Shown here one piece after another: positions 1-8,284 of a DNA stretch of 53,266 bases. The stretch's first letter is position 1, and each line of letters starts with the position of its first letter. This DNA is from Chitinophagaceae bacterium (GTDB lineage: Bacteria; Bacteroidota; Bacteroidia; Chitinophagales; Chitinophagaceae): the NCBI GenBank assembly GCA_014379965.1, contig JACMKU010000191.1:1-53266 (forward strand), given 5' to 3'. Position numbers and translations under genes: made by a program. Below the pieces are notes generated by a model, which was given only the letters and a program-made list of their open reading frames with translations, was not told the DNA's origin and did not search any database.

Positions 1-923
1 AAGGGGTTATTGAATGAAAACAGGTTGGGCACAGGTTCTTCGAACTGTATCCCATCCGCCTCAAATCGATTGTTGTAATGCAGTAAGGTGGAGAGTTTGC
101 CTGGTTTAGTTGGCTTCGCGCTGCCGTCGCCAGGTTGTACTTCAATATACATATCACCCTCTCCCTCATAGAATGCGGTGCCAATTGAATCCGCGAGTCG
201 ATGCTTATCATCATCGTCCATCTCTTTCACTACAATACGATCGATCAGTATATAAGCCTTTGAATAGGTCTTTAGTTCCTTATCTGTTTTCTCGAGCAGG
301 TCTTCGATCCGGAGAGTTTCTCCGGCCTCACGGCTATACAATCTTGAAAAGCCCTTTTGCACCAGGATATTCAATTCCTCGCGGACATCCCTGTTTTTAT
401 GCTGTTTGAAAGGCACAAGGATGAAAACCCTATCTCCTTCATTGAGTTCTGCGATGGCGGAAACTACGTCTGTGACGTCGTCCTTTTTCACTTCCTTGCC
501 TGAAACGGGGGATATGGTCTTGCCGACCCGGGCAAAAAGCAGCCGTAGGTAGTCATATAGTTCGGTCATGCTGCCTACAGTACTACGAGGAGTTCTCGTA
601 ATCACCTTCTGCTCAATGGCTATCGCCGGGCAAAGGCCTTTGATATAATCCACATCCGGTTTATTCATCCTGTTGAGGAACTGTCGGGCATATGCACTTA
701 CGCTTTCGGCGTAACGGCGTTGACCCTCAGCATAAAGGGTGTCAATGGTCAAAGAGGATTTACCTGATCCTGAGACGCCTGTCACTACCACGAGTTTATT
801 TCGGGGAATACTGACGGTGATATTCTTCAGATTGTGCACCCTCGCACCCTTGATTAGGATATTATCTGCGGAATTTACGGTCCTGCTCTTTACGGGATTC
901 TTCCCGTTTATTGTTTTTTCCAT
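1..923 (-). CDS. uvrA: Excinuclease ABC subunit A, N-terminal part (cut by window edge)
   Basis: UvrA is the ATP-dependent damage-recognition subunit of nucleotide excision repair; it acts with UvrB on DNA in the cytoplasm. The reverse strand from the ATG at 921-923 gives about 307 codons without a stop. After a short basic leader come the typical [14 protein letters not shown] block, the first Walker A motif GVSGSGKSS and the [20 protein letters not shown] stretch, then [20 protein letters not shown] and [17 protein letters not shown]. These are signature UvrA sequences. The rest of the gene lies beyond position 1. It is divergent from the sigma factor gene. A perfect TAnnTTTG box just upstream predicts a leader of only a few bases. 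Confidence 0.96.
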   Translation of the reverse strand, partial: MEKTINGKNPVKSRTVNSADNILIKGARVHNLKNITVSIPRNKLVVVTGVSGSGKSSLTIDTLYAEGQRRYAESVSAYARQFLNRMNKPDVDYIKGLCPAIAIEQKVITRTPRSTVGSMTELYDYLRLLFARVGKTISPVSGKEVKKDDVTDVVSAIAELNEGDRVFILVPFKQHKNRDVREELNILVQKGFSRLYSREAGETLRIEDLLEKTDKELKTYSKAYILIDRIVVKEMDDDDKHRLADSIGTAFYEGEGDMYIEVQPGDGSAKPTKPGKLSTLLHYNNRFEADGIQFEEPVPNLFSFNNP

Positions 924-934
924 TTTTCTGAAAG

Positions 935-942
935 CAAATGTA
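935..942 (-). promoter_or_regulatory. Candidate -7 box of the uvrA promoter
   Basis: On the minus strand this reads TACATTTG, a perfect match to the Bacteroidota -7 consensus TAnnTTTG. No good TTTG is found at the expected -33 distance. Transcription would start a few bases before the uvrA ATG. Confidence 0.45.
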
Positions 943-1022
943 AAGCCTTATCCAGCTTAAATTTACGTCCGGATGATTAACATTTCTTTGACAATAATAA
1001 CGACAATCTGCCTCGAGGGTTG

Positions 1023-1053
1023 TTTGGTGATCTCATGAAAAGGTTTATTTTTA
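1023..1053 (+). promoter_or_regulatory. Candidate promoter of the ECF sigma gene
   Basis: TTTG at 1023-1026 is followed after 19 bases by TATTTTTA at 1046-1053 (7 of 8 matches to TAnnTTTG). Spacing and order fit the Bacteroidota housekeeping promoter. It implies a leader of roughly 120 bases before the ATG at 1182. Confidence 0.5.
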
Positions 1054-1181
1054 GTTTCCAATCCGAAAAATGAAAAACTTAAAACCTATCTCGCCTATAG
1101 CGCATACTTCTACACTGTTTTAACCGATCACTTTTCAGAGGGCATTACTACCAATTGACCACACCTAAACCTGTAGGAGTT

Positions 1182-1763
1182 ATGAAAACTTTTAGCAAGA
1201 AGACCGATCATGAATTGATCCATCTGTTTACAGATGGCAATTTGGATGCACTGGAAACCCTGGTGCTCCGTCACAAAGACAAGCTTTATACATCCATCCT
1301 GTTCCTGGTTAAAGACAAGTATCTTGCCGAAGATATCTTCCAGGACGTTTTTATTCGCATTATTGATACGATGCGCAGCGGCAGATATACAGAAGAAGGA
1401 AAGTTCCTTCCCTGGGCCATGCGAATCGCTCACAACCTTTGCGTTGACCACTTCCGAAAAGTAAAGCGTACTCCAACTATCCGTAACGGTGACGATAAGG
1501 ACATCTTTGATGTTCTTTGTTTCGCCGACGACAGCGCCGAGACTACTATGATGAAGAGGCAAAGCCACGACCGTGTGCGTGAGATGCTTCAGCGTCTACC
1601 GGAAGATCAGCGAGAGGTCATCATCCTTCGTCACTATGCCGACATGAGCTTTAAAGAAATTGCTGCCGTTACTAATTGCAGCATAAATACCGCTCTCGGA
1701 CGCATGAGATATGGATTGATCAACCTAAGAAAACTGATGATTCAGAAACAAATTGCTTTGTAA
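1182..1763 (+). CDS. ECF-type RNA polymerase sigma factor
   Basis: An alternative sigma factor of about 193 residues that would direct RNA polymerase core to its own promoters. Region 2 spans about residues 20-88, with the AEDIFQDVFIRI helix and the FLPWAMRIAHNLCVDHFRK segment. Region 4 spans about 138-188: LPEDQREVIILRHYADMSFK, then EIAAVTNCSINTALGRMRYG, a helix-turn-helix for -35 recognition. The ATG at 1182 is preceded by GTAGGAG and gives the usual short N-terminus; an in-frame TTG at 1155 would add nine residues. No anti-sigma or FecR-like gene is adjacent, so how its activity is controlled cannot be read here. A strong promoter box for the downstream ncRNA candidate overlaps its last codons. 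Confidence 0.93.
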   Translation: MKTFSKKTDHELIHLFTDGNLDALETLVLRHKDKLYTSILFLVKDKYLAEDIFQDVFIRIIDTMRSGRYTEEGKFLPWAMRIAHNLCVDHFRKVKRTPTIRNGDDKDIFDVLCFADDSAETTMMKRQSHDRVREMLQRLPEDQREVIILRHYADMSFKEIAAVTNCSINTALGRMRYGLINLRKLMIQKQIAL

Positions 1764-1788
1764 TTTGTTAGTTCTTGTATTACATTTG
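1757..1788 (+). promoter_or_regulatory. Strong promoter for the ncRNA candidate
   Basis: TTTG (1757-1760), a 20-base spacer and TACATTTG (1781-1788) match the Bacteroidota consensus at both elements. It overlaps the 3' end of the sigma factor gene and points into a non-coding stretch that ends in an intrinsic terminator. Confidence 0.6.
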
Positions 1789-1792
1789 CGGA

Positions 1793-1957
1793 AGTAAGAT
1801 TAAGATATTGTCATTCTGTATCTCCAACCGGAGATGAAGAATTCGATAACGAATTTTTCGGTTTGCTTGCCATTTCCTCTTATTGGAATAAAACCTGGGA
1901 AGGCTGGTACAGAATGACACCAAATTGACCGCTGATCGATGATCAGCGGTTTTTTTA
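1793..1957 (+). ncRNA. Candidate structured small RNA, about 165 nt, class unknown
   Basis: No ORF of useful size lies here. Visible structure: a perfect 12-bp closing stem pairs 1809-1820 (TGTCATTCTGTA) with 1908-1919. Inside it are a TCTCC/GGAGA hairpin with an AACC loop (1821-1834), a 9-bp hairpin AAGAATTCG/CGAATTTTT with an ATAA loop (1837-1858), and a weaker GCC-TTCC / GGGAA-GGC pairing (about 1868-1904), which together would form a four-way junction. An intrinsic terminator follows. The promoter upstream and the terminator downstream define a free-standing transcript. It does not show the SRP-RNA apical loop, and it is not the simple rod expected for 6S RNA. It could instead be a decayed palindromic repeat, since TGTCATTCTG also occurs in dispersed repeats of related genomes (from memory). 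Confidence 0.5.
1929..1957 (+). terminator. Intrinsic terminator of the ncRNA / sigma gene
   Basis: CCGCTGATC (1929-1937), loop GAT, GATCAGCGG (1941-1949), then a run of seven to eight T. The stem is a perfect 9-bp match. Confidence 0.85.
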
Positions 1958-1971
1958 TTATAGAGAGTGTA

Positions 1972-2113
1972 GGCGTTTAACGTTTAAGGGTTTAACGTTT
2001 AACGTTCTTGAAATCGAACATGCTTTAGACGTTCGAAATTAAGAGTGCCCCAAATGTCCCTTGAACTATGACCTGAAGAACGTTAAACGTTAAACCCTTA
2101 ATCGTTAAACGTC
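1972..2113. repeat. Palindrome with TTTAACG-word arms
   Basis: Two 39-nt arms (1972-2010 and 2075-2113) are inverted copies with 36 of 39 matches. Each is built of about five degenerate 7-nt GTTTAAC/G words and converges on GTTCT/AGAAC at the loop base. The loop is 64 nt. It ends 7 nt from the dsbD stop and lies between convergent transcription units. It could act as a bidirectional terminator or 3'-end stabiliser (inference). Confidence 0.85.
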
Positions 2114-2120
2114 AAGCCTG

Positions 2121-4076
2121 CTAATTCCTCTTAAACGCACTTAAACCACATCGGAGCCACTCCGCAAACTCATCCGCATCGGGTGTATAGAATTTCGTTA
2201 GCGTGAGTGCCTTCTCATCCGGGCTTAGTATGGCATATTGAGGTTGCGAGGTAGCACCGAAGTTTTCTGTCTGGAACGTCGCCCATTTATCGCCAACAGT
2301 CACGATCGATTTTTCCTTGCCCGCTGAAGTCTTGAAAACAGTTTGCTCGATTGCTGACAACTTCCTTCTTTCGTCGACATATAGTGATACTACCACAAAC
2401 TCGGTATGCATGAGGCTATCAACAAGTGGGTCCGTCCATACGCTCTCCTCCATCTTGCGACAGTTGACACAGGCCCATCCGGTGAAGTCGATCAACAACG
2501 GCTTGTTCTGCTGTTTCGCTTTTGCAAGCGCTTCTTCATAGTCCTCGAGCGGCTTAAAGCCAGTTTTACAATTCACAGGATCGTCGTAGACGCTATAACA
2601 AAGTGGCGGTGGAAATCCGCTGATGTATGTGAGGTTAGCATACTTCGTATTCGTAAGTCCTGGAACAAGGTAAATCGTCAATCCTGCAAAGAGGAGGATA
2701 AAGAATATACGCACCCAGGAAAATTTCGATTGCGTTCTTTTTTGCGACCAAAGGGAGATGAATAAATAGGTGACGATAGCAAGACCGATGAACACCCAGA
2801 GGGCGATGAAAACTTCTCTCTTCAGAAGTCCCCACTGTTTTACGAGATCCGCATTGGAAAAGAATTTTACAGCAAGCGCCAACTCCACGAAACCTAGCAC
2901 CACTTTTACTTCGGTCATCCATCTTCCGGATCTCGGCAAGGACTGCAGCCAGTTTGGAAACATGGCGAAAAGAGCAAAGGGTAATCCTAATGCGAGTCCA
3001 AATCCTGCAGCCCCCGCAGTCAATGGCCACGCGCCTTCAACTGCTACATTGGCCAGAAGAGTACCCAGGATGGGACCTGTGCAGGAGAATGATACGATTG
3101 CCAATGTGCCCGCCATGAAGAATATACCTGCTACGTTTCCCAACCCCGATTTGGAACCAGCCCTATTGGCCAAACCAGCAGGCAATCCTATCTCGAACAG
3201 TCCGAAGAAGGAAAGCGCAAAGACCACGAACACGACGAAGAAAATGAAGTTCAACACCACGTTGGTAGAGATGTTGTTGAATATCTCCGGGCTAATGGTT
3301 TTGCTAGCGATATGAAACGGCACAGTGATGAGACAGTAGATCATGAAGATGAAGAATCCATATAAGACTGCATTGCCGATCCCCCTCTTCCTATCAGCGG
3401 ACCTTTTCGTGAAGAACGTAACCGTGACTGGTATCATTGGGAAGACACAGGGAGTAACAAGTGCGATGATTCCTCCAAGCACCCCAAGCAGGAAAATTGA
3501 AAGTATGCTTTGATTTTTTGTTCCACTATCGCCACAATTGGTAGCTGGGTTATTTAAATCGATCGAACTGATCTTTATCCTCGCGGCCGATTCAACGCCG
3601 CCCTCTAATGATACTGCAAAGGAAAGCTCAGTCGAAGCGAAGAAAGATGTATCGGCAGCATTCCCATAGGTGTAATAAAACCTCCCTTGCAATAGCACGG
3701 GGACACTATCCTTGTTTCTAAATTGAATCCTTGCTACCCATTCCGTAGGCGACTGGTAGGCCGCGATAGGGCCTTCTTCGAAGAGGGGATGCGCCAACTG
3801 CTTTACATCCCCCCTGACTACAAAACTTCCATCCTGGTATTGTGAAGAATCGTTGAAGACGATCTCGGTAGTCTGCAGATGGATGTTTTGCAGGGGTGAA
3901 TAAAGTTCCCATTGCCCGACAGGCGGCGTGGAGAAAATGAGTTCGTACGTTCCATCTCCCACACGCTTGCTCTCGACCTTCCAGGGAAATATAGACGAAC
4001 TATCCTGGGCGATGAGTGAGAGAGTCGAACTGAGAAAAATGAAAAGGAAAATGGCCAGCTTGCATTGGTTGCGCAT
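2121..4076 (-). CDS. dsbD: Thiol:disulfide interchange protein DsbD (protein-disulfide reductase)
   Basis: An inner-membrane electron conduit that passes reducing equivalents from cytoplasmic thioredoxin to periplasmic thiol proteins. About 651 residues from the ATG at 4074-4076; an upstream in-frame TTG would add seven residues before the signal peptide. Order: signal peptide ending near SLIAQ, an nDsbD-like beta domain (about 25-165), eight predicted membrane segments with the redox cysteines in LVTPCVFPMIP (about 210) and FSCTGPILG (about 332), then a thioredoxin-like domain with WACVNC (about 536-539). Odd: the N-terminal domain lacks the usual cysteine pair; where the neighbouring small protein has CNDEKC this one has YGNAADTSF. 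The gene for that small protein lies just upstream, 71 bp away on the same strand, and may supply the missing redox domain. Confidence 0.94.
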   Translation of the reverse strand: MRNQCKLAIFLFIFLSSTLSLIAQDSSSIFPWKVESKRVGDGTYELIFSTPPVGQWELYSPLQNIHLQTTEIVFNDSSQYQDGSFVVRGDVKQLAHPLFEEGPIAAYQSPTEWVARIQFRNKDSVPVLLQGRFYYTYGNAADTSFFASTELSFAVSLEGGVESAARIKISSIDLNNPATNCGDSGTKNQSILSIFLLGVLGGIIALVTPCVFPMIPVTVTFFTKRSADRKRGIGNAVLYGFFIFMIYCLITVPFHIASKTISPEIFNNISTNVVLNFIFFVVFVVFALSFFGLFEIGLPAGLANRAGSKSGLGNVAGIFFMAGTLAIVSFSCTGPILGTLLANVAVEGAWPLTAGAAGFGLALGLPFALFAMFPNWLQSLPRSGRWMTEVKVVLGFVELALAVKFFSNADLVKQWGLLKREVFIALWVFIGLAIVTYLFISLWSQKRTQSKFSWVRIFFILLFAGLTIYLVPGLTNTKYANLTYISGFPPPLCYSVYDDPVNCKTGFKPLEDYEEALAKAKQQNKPLLIDFTGWACVNCRKMEESVWTDPLVDSLMHTEFVVVSLYVDERRKLSAIEQTVFKTSAGKEKSIVTVGDKWATFQTENFGATSQPQYAILSPDEKALTLTKFYTPDADEFAEWLRCGLSAFKRN

Positions 4077-4147
4077 GATGCATGATCTTAAAAACAAACG
4101 AGTCCTTAAAAGAACCCGTTGCTATTAAAAATTATTTCGTTCATGAT

Positions 4148-4597
4148 TTACAAAGCTACATTGAAAGTAACAGTCTTGGGCGGGAGACATTTTTCATCGT
4201 TGCAGGTCTGGAACCTTACGCTACCGGTTATATTAGTTTTTGCCTTGGCTTTAAGTTTAACTACCTGGACAAAGCTTACTTTGGAAGAATACTGGTTAGC
4301 CGAAATGTCAATCTTAGGGTCATGAAATTTCTCCAACTTACCTTCTTCCTTTAGCTTGCCTTCGAAAGACAAAAGCGGGTTCTTGTTGAACGTCACCTGG
4401 GTGGGTTCGGCGATTGCGTCTTCAGGCTGTGATTGCGAGTAGAGGTGCCAGCCGGATTGGATCGAAGCGACGATATGCAGCTCATAGGTTTTGTCTGAGA
4501 TTTTCTTTGCTGAATACGACCAGCTCACAGGGTTTAGCTGTGCGGAGACCGCTATGGTAGCCAGGCAGATCGCAGTTAAAAAGAATAGTTTTTTCAC
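4148..4597 (-). CDS. Stand-alone DsbD alpha-domain (nDsbD-like) periplasmic protein
   Basis: A 149-residue exported protein with a signal peptide ending near VSAQ (residue 20). The rest matches the DsbD N-terminal domain: a WSYSAKKISDKTYELH start, SGWHLYSQ, and the redox motif CNDEKCLPP (Cys132, Cys137), which parallels the CADAGFCYPP-type motif of nDsbD. It is upstream of and codirectional with dsbD, so the two are likely cotranscribed. Inference: it takes electrons from the membrane/thioredoxin part of DsbD, replacing the cysteine-less domain of that protein. The family call is good; the partnership is untested. Confidence 0.88.
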   Translation of the reverse strand: MKKLFFLTAICLATIAVSAQLNPVSWSYSAKKISDKTYELHIVASIQSGWHLYSQSQPEDAIAEPTQVTFNKNPLLSFEGKLKEEGKLEKFHDPKIDISANQYSSKVSFVQVVKLKAKAKTNITGSVRFQTCNDEKCLPPKTVTFNVAL

Positions 4598-4615
4598 CTT
4601 AAGAATTTAATATTG

Positions 4616-4623
4616 CAAAATTA
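4616..4623 (-). promoter_or_regulatory. Candidate -7 box upstream of the DsbD alpha-domain gene
   Basis: The minus strand reads TAATTTTG, a full match to TAnnTTTG, about 18 bases before the ATG at 4597. The -33 element is weak. Confidence 0.4.
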
Positions 4624-4690
4624 AACTATAGCCGCCTCTATTTTTCGACGAAATTGACAAAAGGATGCTAAATCTTGATAATAGACTGGC

Positions 4691-5368
4691 TTAGAGGCCA
4701 ACCAGTTGCTCCGCCATCAATAAATTCTTGATAATTGCCCTGCCGTCCGTGTTACCCAGGACGGTGGAACAGGCCCTTTCAGGATGGGGCATCATGCCAA
4801 ACACGTTTCTCCCCGTATTACAGATTCCTGCAATATTTCTCACGGCGCCATTGGGGTTGGCAACCGCGGTTAGTTTACCATATTCATCACAATAACGGAA
4901 GATGACCTGCTCATTTCTTTCCAACTCATCAAGGACCTTATCCTCGGCAAAATATCGGCCCTCGCCGTGCGCAATCGGTAGCCTTGAGATGTTTTCGTCA
5001 GGGTCTTTGATGAAGACATTCTTACAAACGAACTGTTGATTGCCATTTCTAAGCAATGCGCCTGGAAGAAGATGTGACTCGCAAAGGATCTGGAAGCCAT
5101 TGCAGACACCCAACACTTTTCCACCGGCATTAGCGAACTCGATGACGCTCTGCATCATGGGACTGAAACGAGCAATGGCGCCACAACGCAAGTAATCGCC
5201 GAAAGAAAAGCCACCAGGTAATACGATGCAGTCCTCGGCCTGAAATCGACTAAGATCTCTATCCTTATGCCAGAGCATCACAACTTCCTGGTTGAGGTCA
5301 TTCTGCAGGGCATCCTGCATGTCCCTGTCACAATTGGAACCGGGAAAAACGACTACGCCAAACTTCAT
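4691..5368 (-). CDS. purQ: Phosphoribosylformylglycinamidine synthase, glutaminase subunit PurQ
   Basis: PurQ releases ammonia from glutamine for FGAM synthase (PurL, PurS) in purine synthesis, in the cytoplasm. About 225 residues, the usual length of the stand-alone subunit. It has MKFGVVVFPGSNCDRDM at the N-terminus, the nucleophile loop GVCNGFQILCE, and the late PHPERA motif holding the catalytic His and Glu. The start is MKFG as in homologs; an ATG two codons upstream (5374) is equally possible. purL and purS are not in the window. A TATCTTTG box lies upstream. Confidence 0.96.
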   Translation of the reverse strand: MKFGVVVFPGSNCDRDMQDALQNDLNQEVVMLWHKDRDLSRFQAEDCIVLPGGFSFGDYLRCGAIARFSPMMQSVIEFANAGGKVLGVCNGFQILCESHLLPGALLRNGNQQFVCKNVFIKDPDENISRLPIAHGEGRYFAEDKVLDELERNEQVIFRYCDEYGKLTAVANPNGAVRNIAGICNTGRNVFGMMPHPERACSTVLGNTDGRAIIKNLLMAEQLVGL

Positions 5369-5392
5369 GTTCAATATTTAAAATGATGATGG

Positions 5393-5400
5393 CAAAGATA
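5393..5400 (-). promoter_or_regulatory. Candidate -7 box of the purQ promoter
   Basis: The minus strand reads TATCTTTG (full TAnnTTTG match), about 20-25 bases before the purQ start. No clear TTTG at -33. Confidence 0.45.
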
Positions 5401-5467
5401 ACGAATCGTAGCAAGCGGTCAGCCCTGTGTCACAATGGTGAATCAATTTACAGTGATAGTATTATAG

Positions 5468-6472
5468 TTAACCACCCCAACCAGAATCCGGGGGTCCATA
5501 ATACTGGTAGGCTAAAACGAACGCGACTGTGACCCAGAAAAGAATTTGCGGCAGTATCCTGACCGTTGGATATAGATAGGTGCAGGCGTGAAAGGCGGCC
5601 ATCGGAACCATTGCCATGACCCAGTTCTCGAACGTATCGCTGGTGTTTACAAAAGGCAGCAATAGTGCGGTCAAGAGGTAGAGAAGCAAGAGACTCCAAC
5701 CTTTACGAACATTGATCAACATCTTGCGTAAGTTGTCCTGAACATAATAACCTCCAGCTAGAAATGGAAGCATCAGCAGGAACACGCTGGCCGCGAGCCA
5801 GGCAGATTGCTCAAGTGATGGCACCCCGATACTGATGTGGGGCAGGAAGGCATCCCAACTCCACTTATCGGTGAAGAAAATATAGATGGCATAGAAATAA
5901 AACGGGGTAGTGATCCCAAGTATGCAAAGCAGCCACTCGTTGAGTCGAAAGGGCCGCATAACTGCCATGGCGAGGAATATCCAGAGTACGAAAGTGAGTG
6001 ATGATACGAAAAGGAATCCGGCTACACCCAGGGCCAGGCCGATATTGAAAATGGTGCCCTTTGCATTGGGCTGGTTATATATTCGGAAGAGGCCCGATAA
6101 CACCAGCAGTAATATACTATTGATGATAAGCGGAGCGGAAAAATAATTCCATTCCGGTAATAGGGATGTGATGAGTAGGTAGGCCATGCCTGGAAGATAG
6201 TTTGGCCGGTTCATCATTCGCTGCGTATTGATGAACCTCGTAAGGACGAATGCCTGGAGGAACAACAATGAGAAAGCGAGCAGAGGATAAATGAAGGGAC
6301 TAGTAGATCCGGTCGGCTGCAGAAATCTAAGGATTGCATCGAAAAGTACACCATCCGCTGTGCGACTAACGGGGACATGGGGGTGCATGAAAATAGGCAG
6401 CTTGATCAGAATTCCGAACACAAGCAGCACGATGATATTAGCGGGGTTTTTCTGTTTAAATACTCCGATCAC
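5468..6472 (-). CDS. DUF6427-like polytopic membrane protein
   Basis: A 334-residue protein of unknown function with roughly nine to ten hydrophobic helices, no enzymatic motif and the opening MIGVFKQKNPANIIVLLVFG. This opening (a short FKxKNPxN cytosolic start followed by a GILIKLPIF helix) is like the Bacteroidota DUF6427 family. Assignment is from memory of the family. It starts 21 nt after the stop of the upstream secreted-protein gene on the same strand, so the two are probably cotranscribed. Confidence 0.85.
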   Translation of the reverse strand: MIGVFKQKNPANIIVLLVFGILIKLPIFMHPHVPVSRTADGVLFDAILRFLQPTGSTSPFIYPLLAFSLLFLQAFVLTRFINTQRMMNRPNYLPGMAYLLITSLLPEWNYFSAPLIINSILLLVLSGLFRIYNQPNAKGTIFNIGLALGVAGFLFVSSLTFVLWIFLAMAVMRPFRLNEWLLCILGITTPFYFYAIYIFFTDKWSWDAFLPHISIGVPSLEQSAWLAASVFLLMLPFLAGGYYVQDNLRKMLINVRKGWSLLLLYLLTALLLPFVNTSDTFENWVMAMVPMAAFHACTYLYPTVRILPQILFWVTVAFVLAYQYYGPPDSGWGG

Positions 6473-6493
6473 GGATAATGGACATTATGGATA

Positions 6494-8017
6494 TTAATTA
6501 TAATCGATTTTGGCAAAGCAAATATAATTCCTGTAGAGACAAGGGACGATAATTTGCCGGGCACTAACCTGCTTGGCATACTTTGGCATAAACTCGTATC
6601 CTTTATCAAGATTCTTAAGTGTCGGACTTCTGTTGATCTTCCCATCAGGCGTAATACTGAAATCATTCAGTAACTGCACCCGTCTTTCCATATTGTTGAA
6701 CAGCACATGGAGCTGCCCGCCGGTATTCATGATCTGGTAAGAGATCAGATCGTCTGATTGATCATCGAATTGCTCTTTGCTGATCACATTCGTCCACTCC
6801 GGTTTTCCCATTTTATCGAATGACATCACCACGATATTATCAGCCTGGTATCTCACATTCTGTCCATCGTTCCACCTCGAATTCCACCAGTAGCTGCTAT
6901 AGTATGGGGAGTAGGAGTAATAATCCATTGGCCGGGAAAATGGTGAACCGTAGAGGTAATTCCAACGATTGAAGGCATTTCCTCTTGATGTCGTATAGTA
7001 CGCCTCACTTCCGATGATGAATCCACCGTCTCTACGAGTGATGATATTTCGGATAAAAAAATCGTTGAATGCCATGCGGGTGTTAGAATTGCCCCTGGCC
7101 TCCTTTCTCAATTCATCATGAAAGGTTATCGTGTCTTCGATAATGGCCTGGCCAGTTTGTTTATCCCAGACATAGAAATAATAACCATCGGTATTCCCCC
7201 TCCTTTGCTTGTAGTAGAACGAGGTCAGGAAGTAGCGCTTATTATAATTGTCCGGCTTGATGTGTATCTCGTCGAGAAAGGTCTTTTCCAGGTTCAATTC
7301 TTTAACGGTAAATGAATCGGCCTGGGCGTATTTGATTACGAAAGCCGCTTTTCCGATATTCTCATTGTTAACCCGGTCGAACTTGGTAAAAACCATATCG
7401 CCATCGTTGTCGAGCTGAAACTCGCTGAGATAGTCATCCCTGTCTTCCATCGGCATCGACAGTCGGCTCCGCTTCAAAAGTGAGAGCTGGTTGTCGAACA
7501 GCAGGGTCGTGATCATATAATTCTTCCGATTCTTACTATTGATCTTAAACACGATGAGCTTATTCTTGTCTTCACTCGATAGCACAGAATAGATCTTATT
7601 GCTGGCGGCGAATCCAAGTTGGGTGGTATCCATCTGGATCACATCTCCTATTTTCTTGCCATTGCCATCGATCTTAGCGGCCACGCAGTAGACGACGTTC
7701 CTCTTCTGGTATTGGTAGATCATATAGCAATAATCTCCATATGGGAAGAAGTCGACATTGATCATACGGTCATTATCGGGCACATAATCCTGTTCCACTC
7801 TAGATATCTGCTTCATGTCATTGTCGAGCACGGATATCCAGCTTGTATTGCGTATGTTTTTATAGATAAGGAAATTGCCTCCGATCTTGCCCGCTATTTC
7901 GAAGTTGAGCCTGCGGGTATCGTCCTTGTCGGGTTCCGAGTAGATGATTTTCTGAGAAGATGACACGGTGCCTATCAGGATGAAAACAATCCCAAAAAGC
8001 CATTTTTCACAGGTCAT
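6494..8017 (-). CDS. Secreted protein of unknown function, 507 residues
   Basis: Not recognised. The N-terminus (CEKWLFGIVFILIGTVSSSQ) looks like a signal peptide. The mature part is rich in beta-strand patterns with repeated aspartate-containing turns (LDNDMKQ, QLDNDGDMVF, KIDGNGKKIG), which suggests a beta-propeller-like exported protein. Residues about 345-385 form an aromatic, glycine-poor stretch with many Tyr, Trp and Ser (YYSYSPYYSSYWWNSRW), probably surface exposed. Likely cotranscribed with the downstream membrane protein. The start is the ATG at 8015-8017, preceded by a TAACTTTA box. Confidence 0.85.
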   Translation of the reverse strand: MTCEKWLFGIVFILIGTVSSSQKIIYSEPDKDDTRRLNFEIAGKIGGNFLIYKNIRNTSWISVLDNDMKQISRVEQDYVPDNDRMINVDFFPYGDYCYMIYQYQKRNVVYCVAAKIDGNGKKIGDVIQMDTTQLGFAASNKIYSVLSSEDKNKLIVFKINSKNRKNYMITTLLFDNQLSLLKRSRLSMPMEDRDDYLSEFQLDNDGDMVFTKFDRVNNENIGKAAFVIKYAQADSFTVKELNLEKTFLDEIHIKPDNYNKRYFLTSFYYKQRRGNTDGYYFYVWDKQTGQAIIEDTITFHDELRKEARGNSNTRMAFNDFFIRNIITRRDGGFIIGSEAYYTTSRGNAFNRWNYLYGSPFSRPMDYYSYSPYYSSYWWNSRWNDGQNVRYQADNIVVMSFDKMGKPEWTNVISKEQFDDQSDDLISYQIMNTGGQLHVLFNNMERRVQLLNDFSITPDGKINRSPTLKNLDKGYEFMPKYAKQVSARQIIVPCLYRNYICFAKIDYN

Positions 8018-8039
8018 AATATTCTGATTTTTTGCTTAT

Positions 8040-8047
8040 TAAAGTTA
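8040..8047 (-). promoter_or_regulatory. Candidate -7 box for the secreted-protein operon
   Basis: The minus strand reads TAACTTTA (7 of 8 to TAnnTTTG), with a TTG about 21-22 bases further upstream. It lies in the 267-bp divergent region shared with kup, in which no gene is seen. Confidence 0.35.
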
Positions 8048-8202
8048 CAGGTTGCCCCCGAAAAGCTGCAAGTTTTATTTCAAACCTGATGCCTGAAATA
8101 GTATTATTACACCAACAACGGTAAAAAAACGAAAAAAGTTGCATGTACTTTCGATCTATTACCTACTACGATGGCCGTTGGAAGAGTTTTAACAAGGTGT
8201 TC

Positions 8203-8231
8203 TTTGTAATTGAATTTTGCCTATACCTTTG
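8203..8231 (+). promoter_or_regulatory. Candidate promoter of kup
   Basis: TTTG (8203-8206), a 17-base spacer and TACCTTTG (8224-8231). A start of transcription near 8240 would exclude the in-frame TTG at 8210 and favour the GTG at 8285 as the kup start. Confidence 0.45.
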
Positions 8232-8284
8232 CAGGCGTTGTCTACGCCGTATGTCAATGCCGTTATAAACAACAACCACAGAAA

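Noticed and set aside
110..409. Plus-strand ORF of 99 residues
   Set aside because: Antisense of uvrA, whose reading frame is continuous and conserved.
1793..1957. Assignment of the structured region to SRP RNA, tmRNA or RNase P RNA
   Set aside because: The SRP apical loop motif, the tmRNA tRNA-like ends and the RNase P conserved core are not present; length is also wrong for the latter two.
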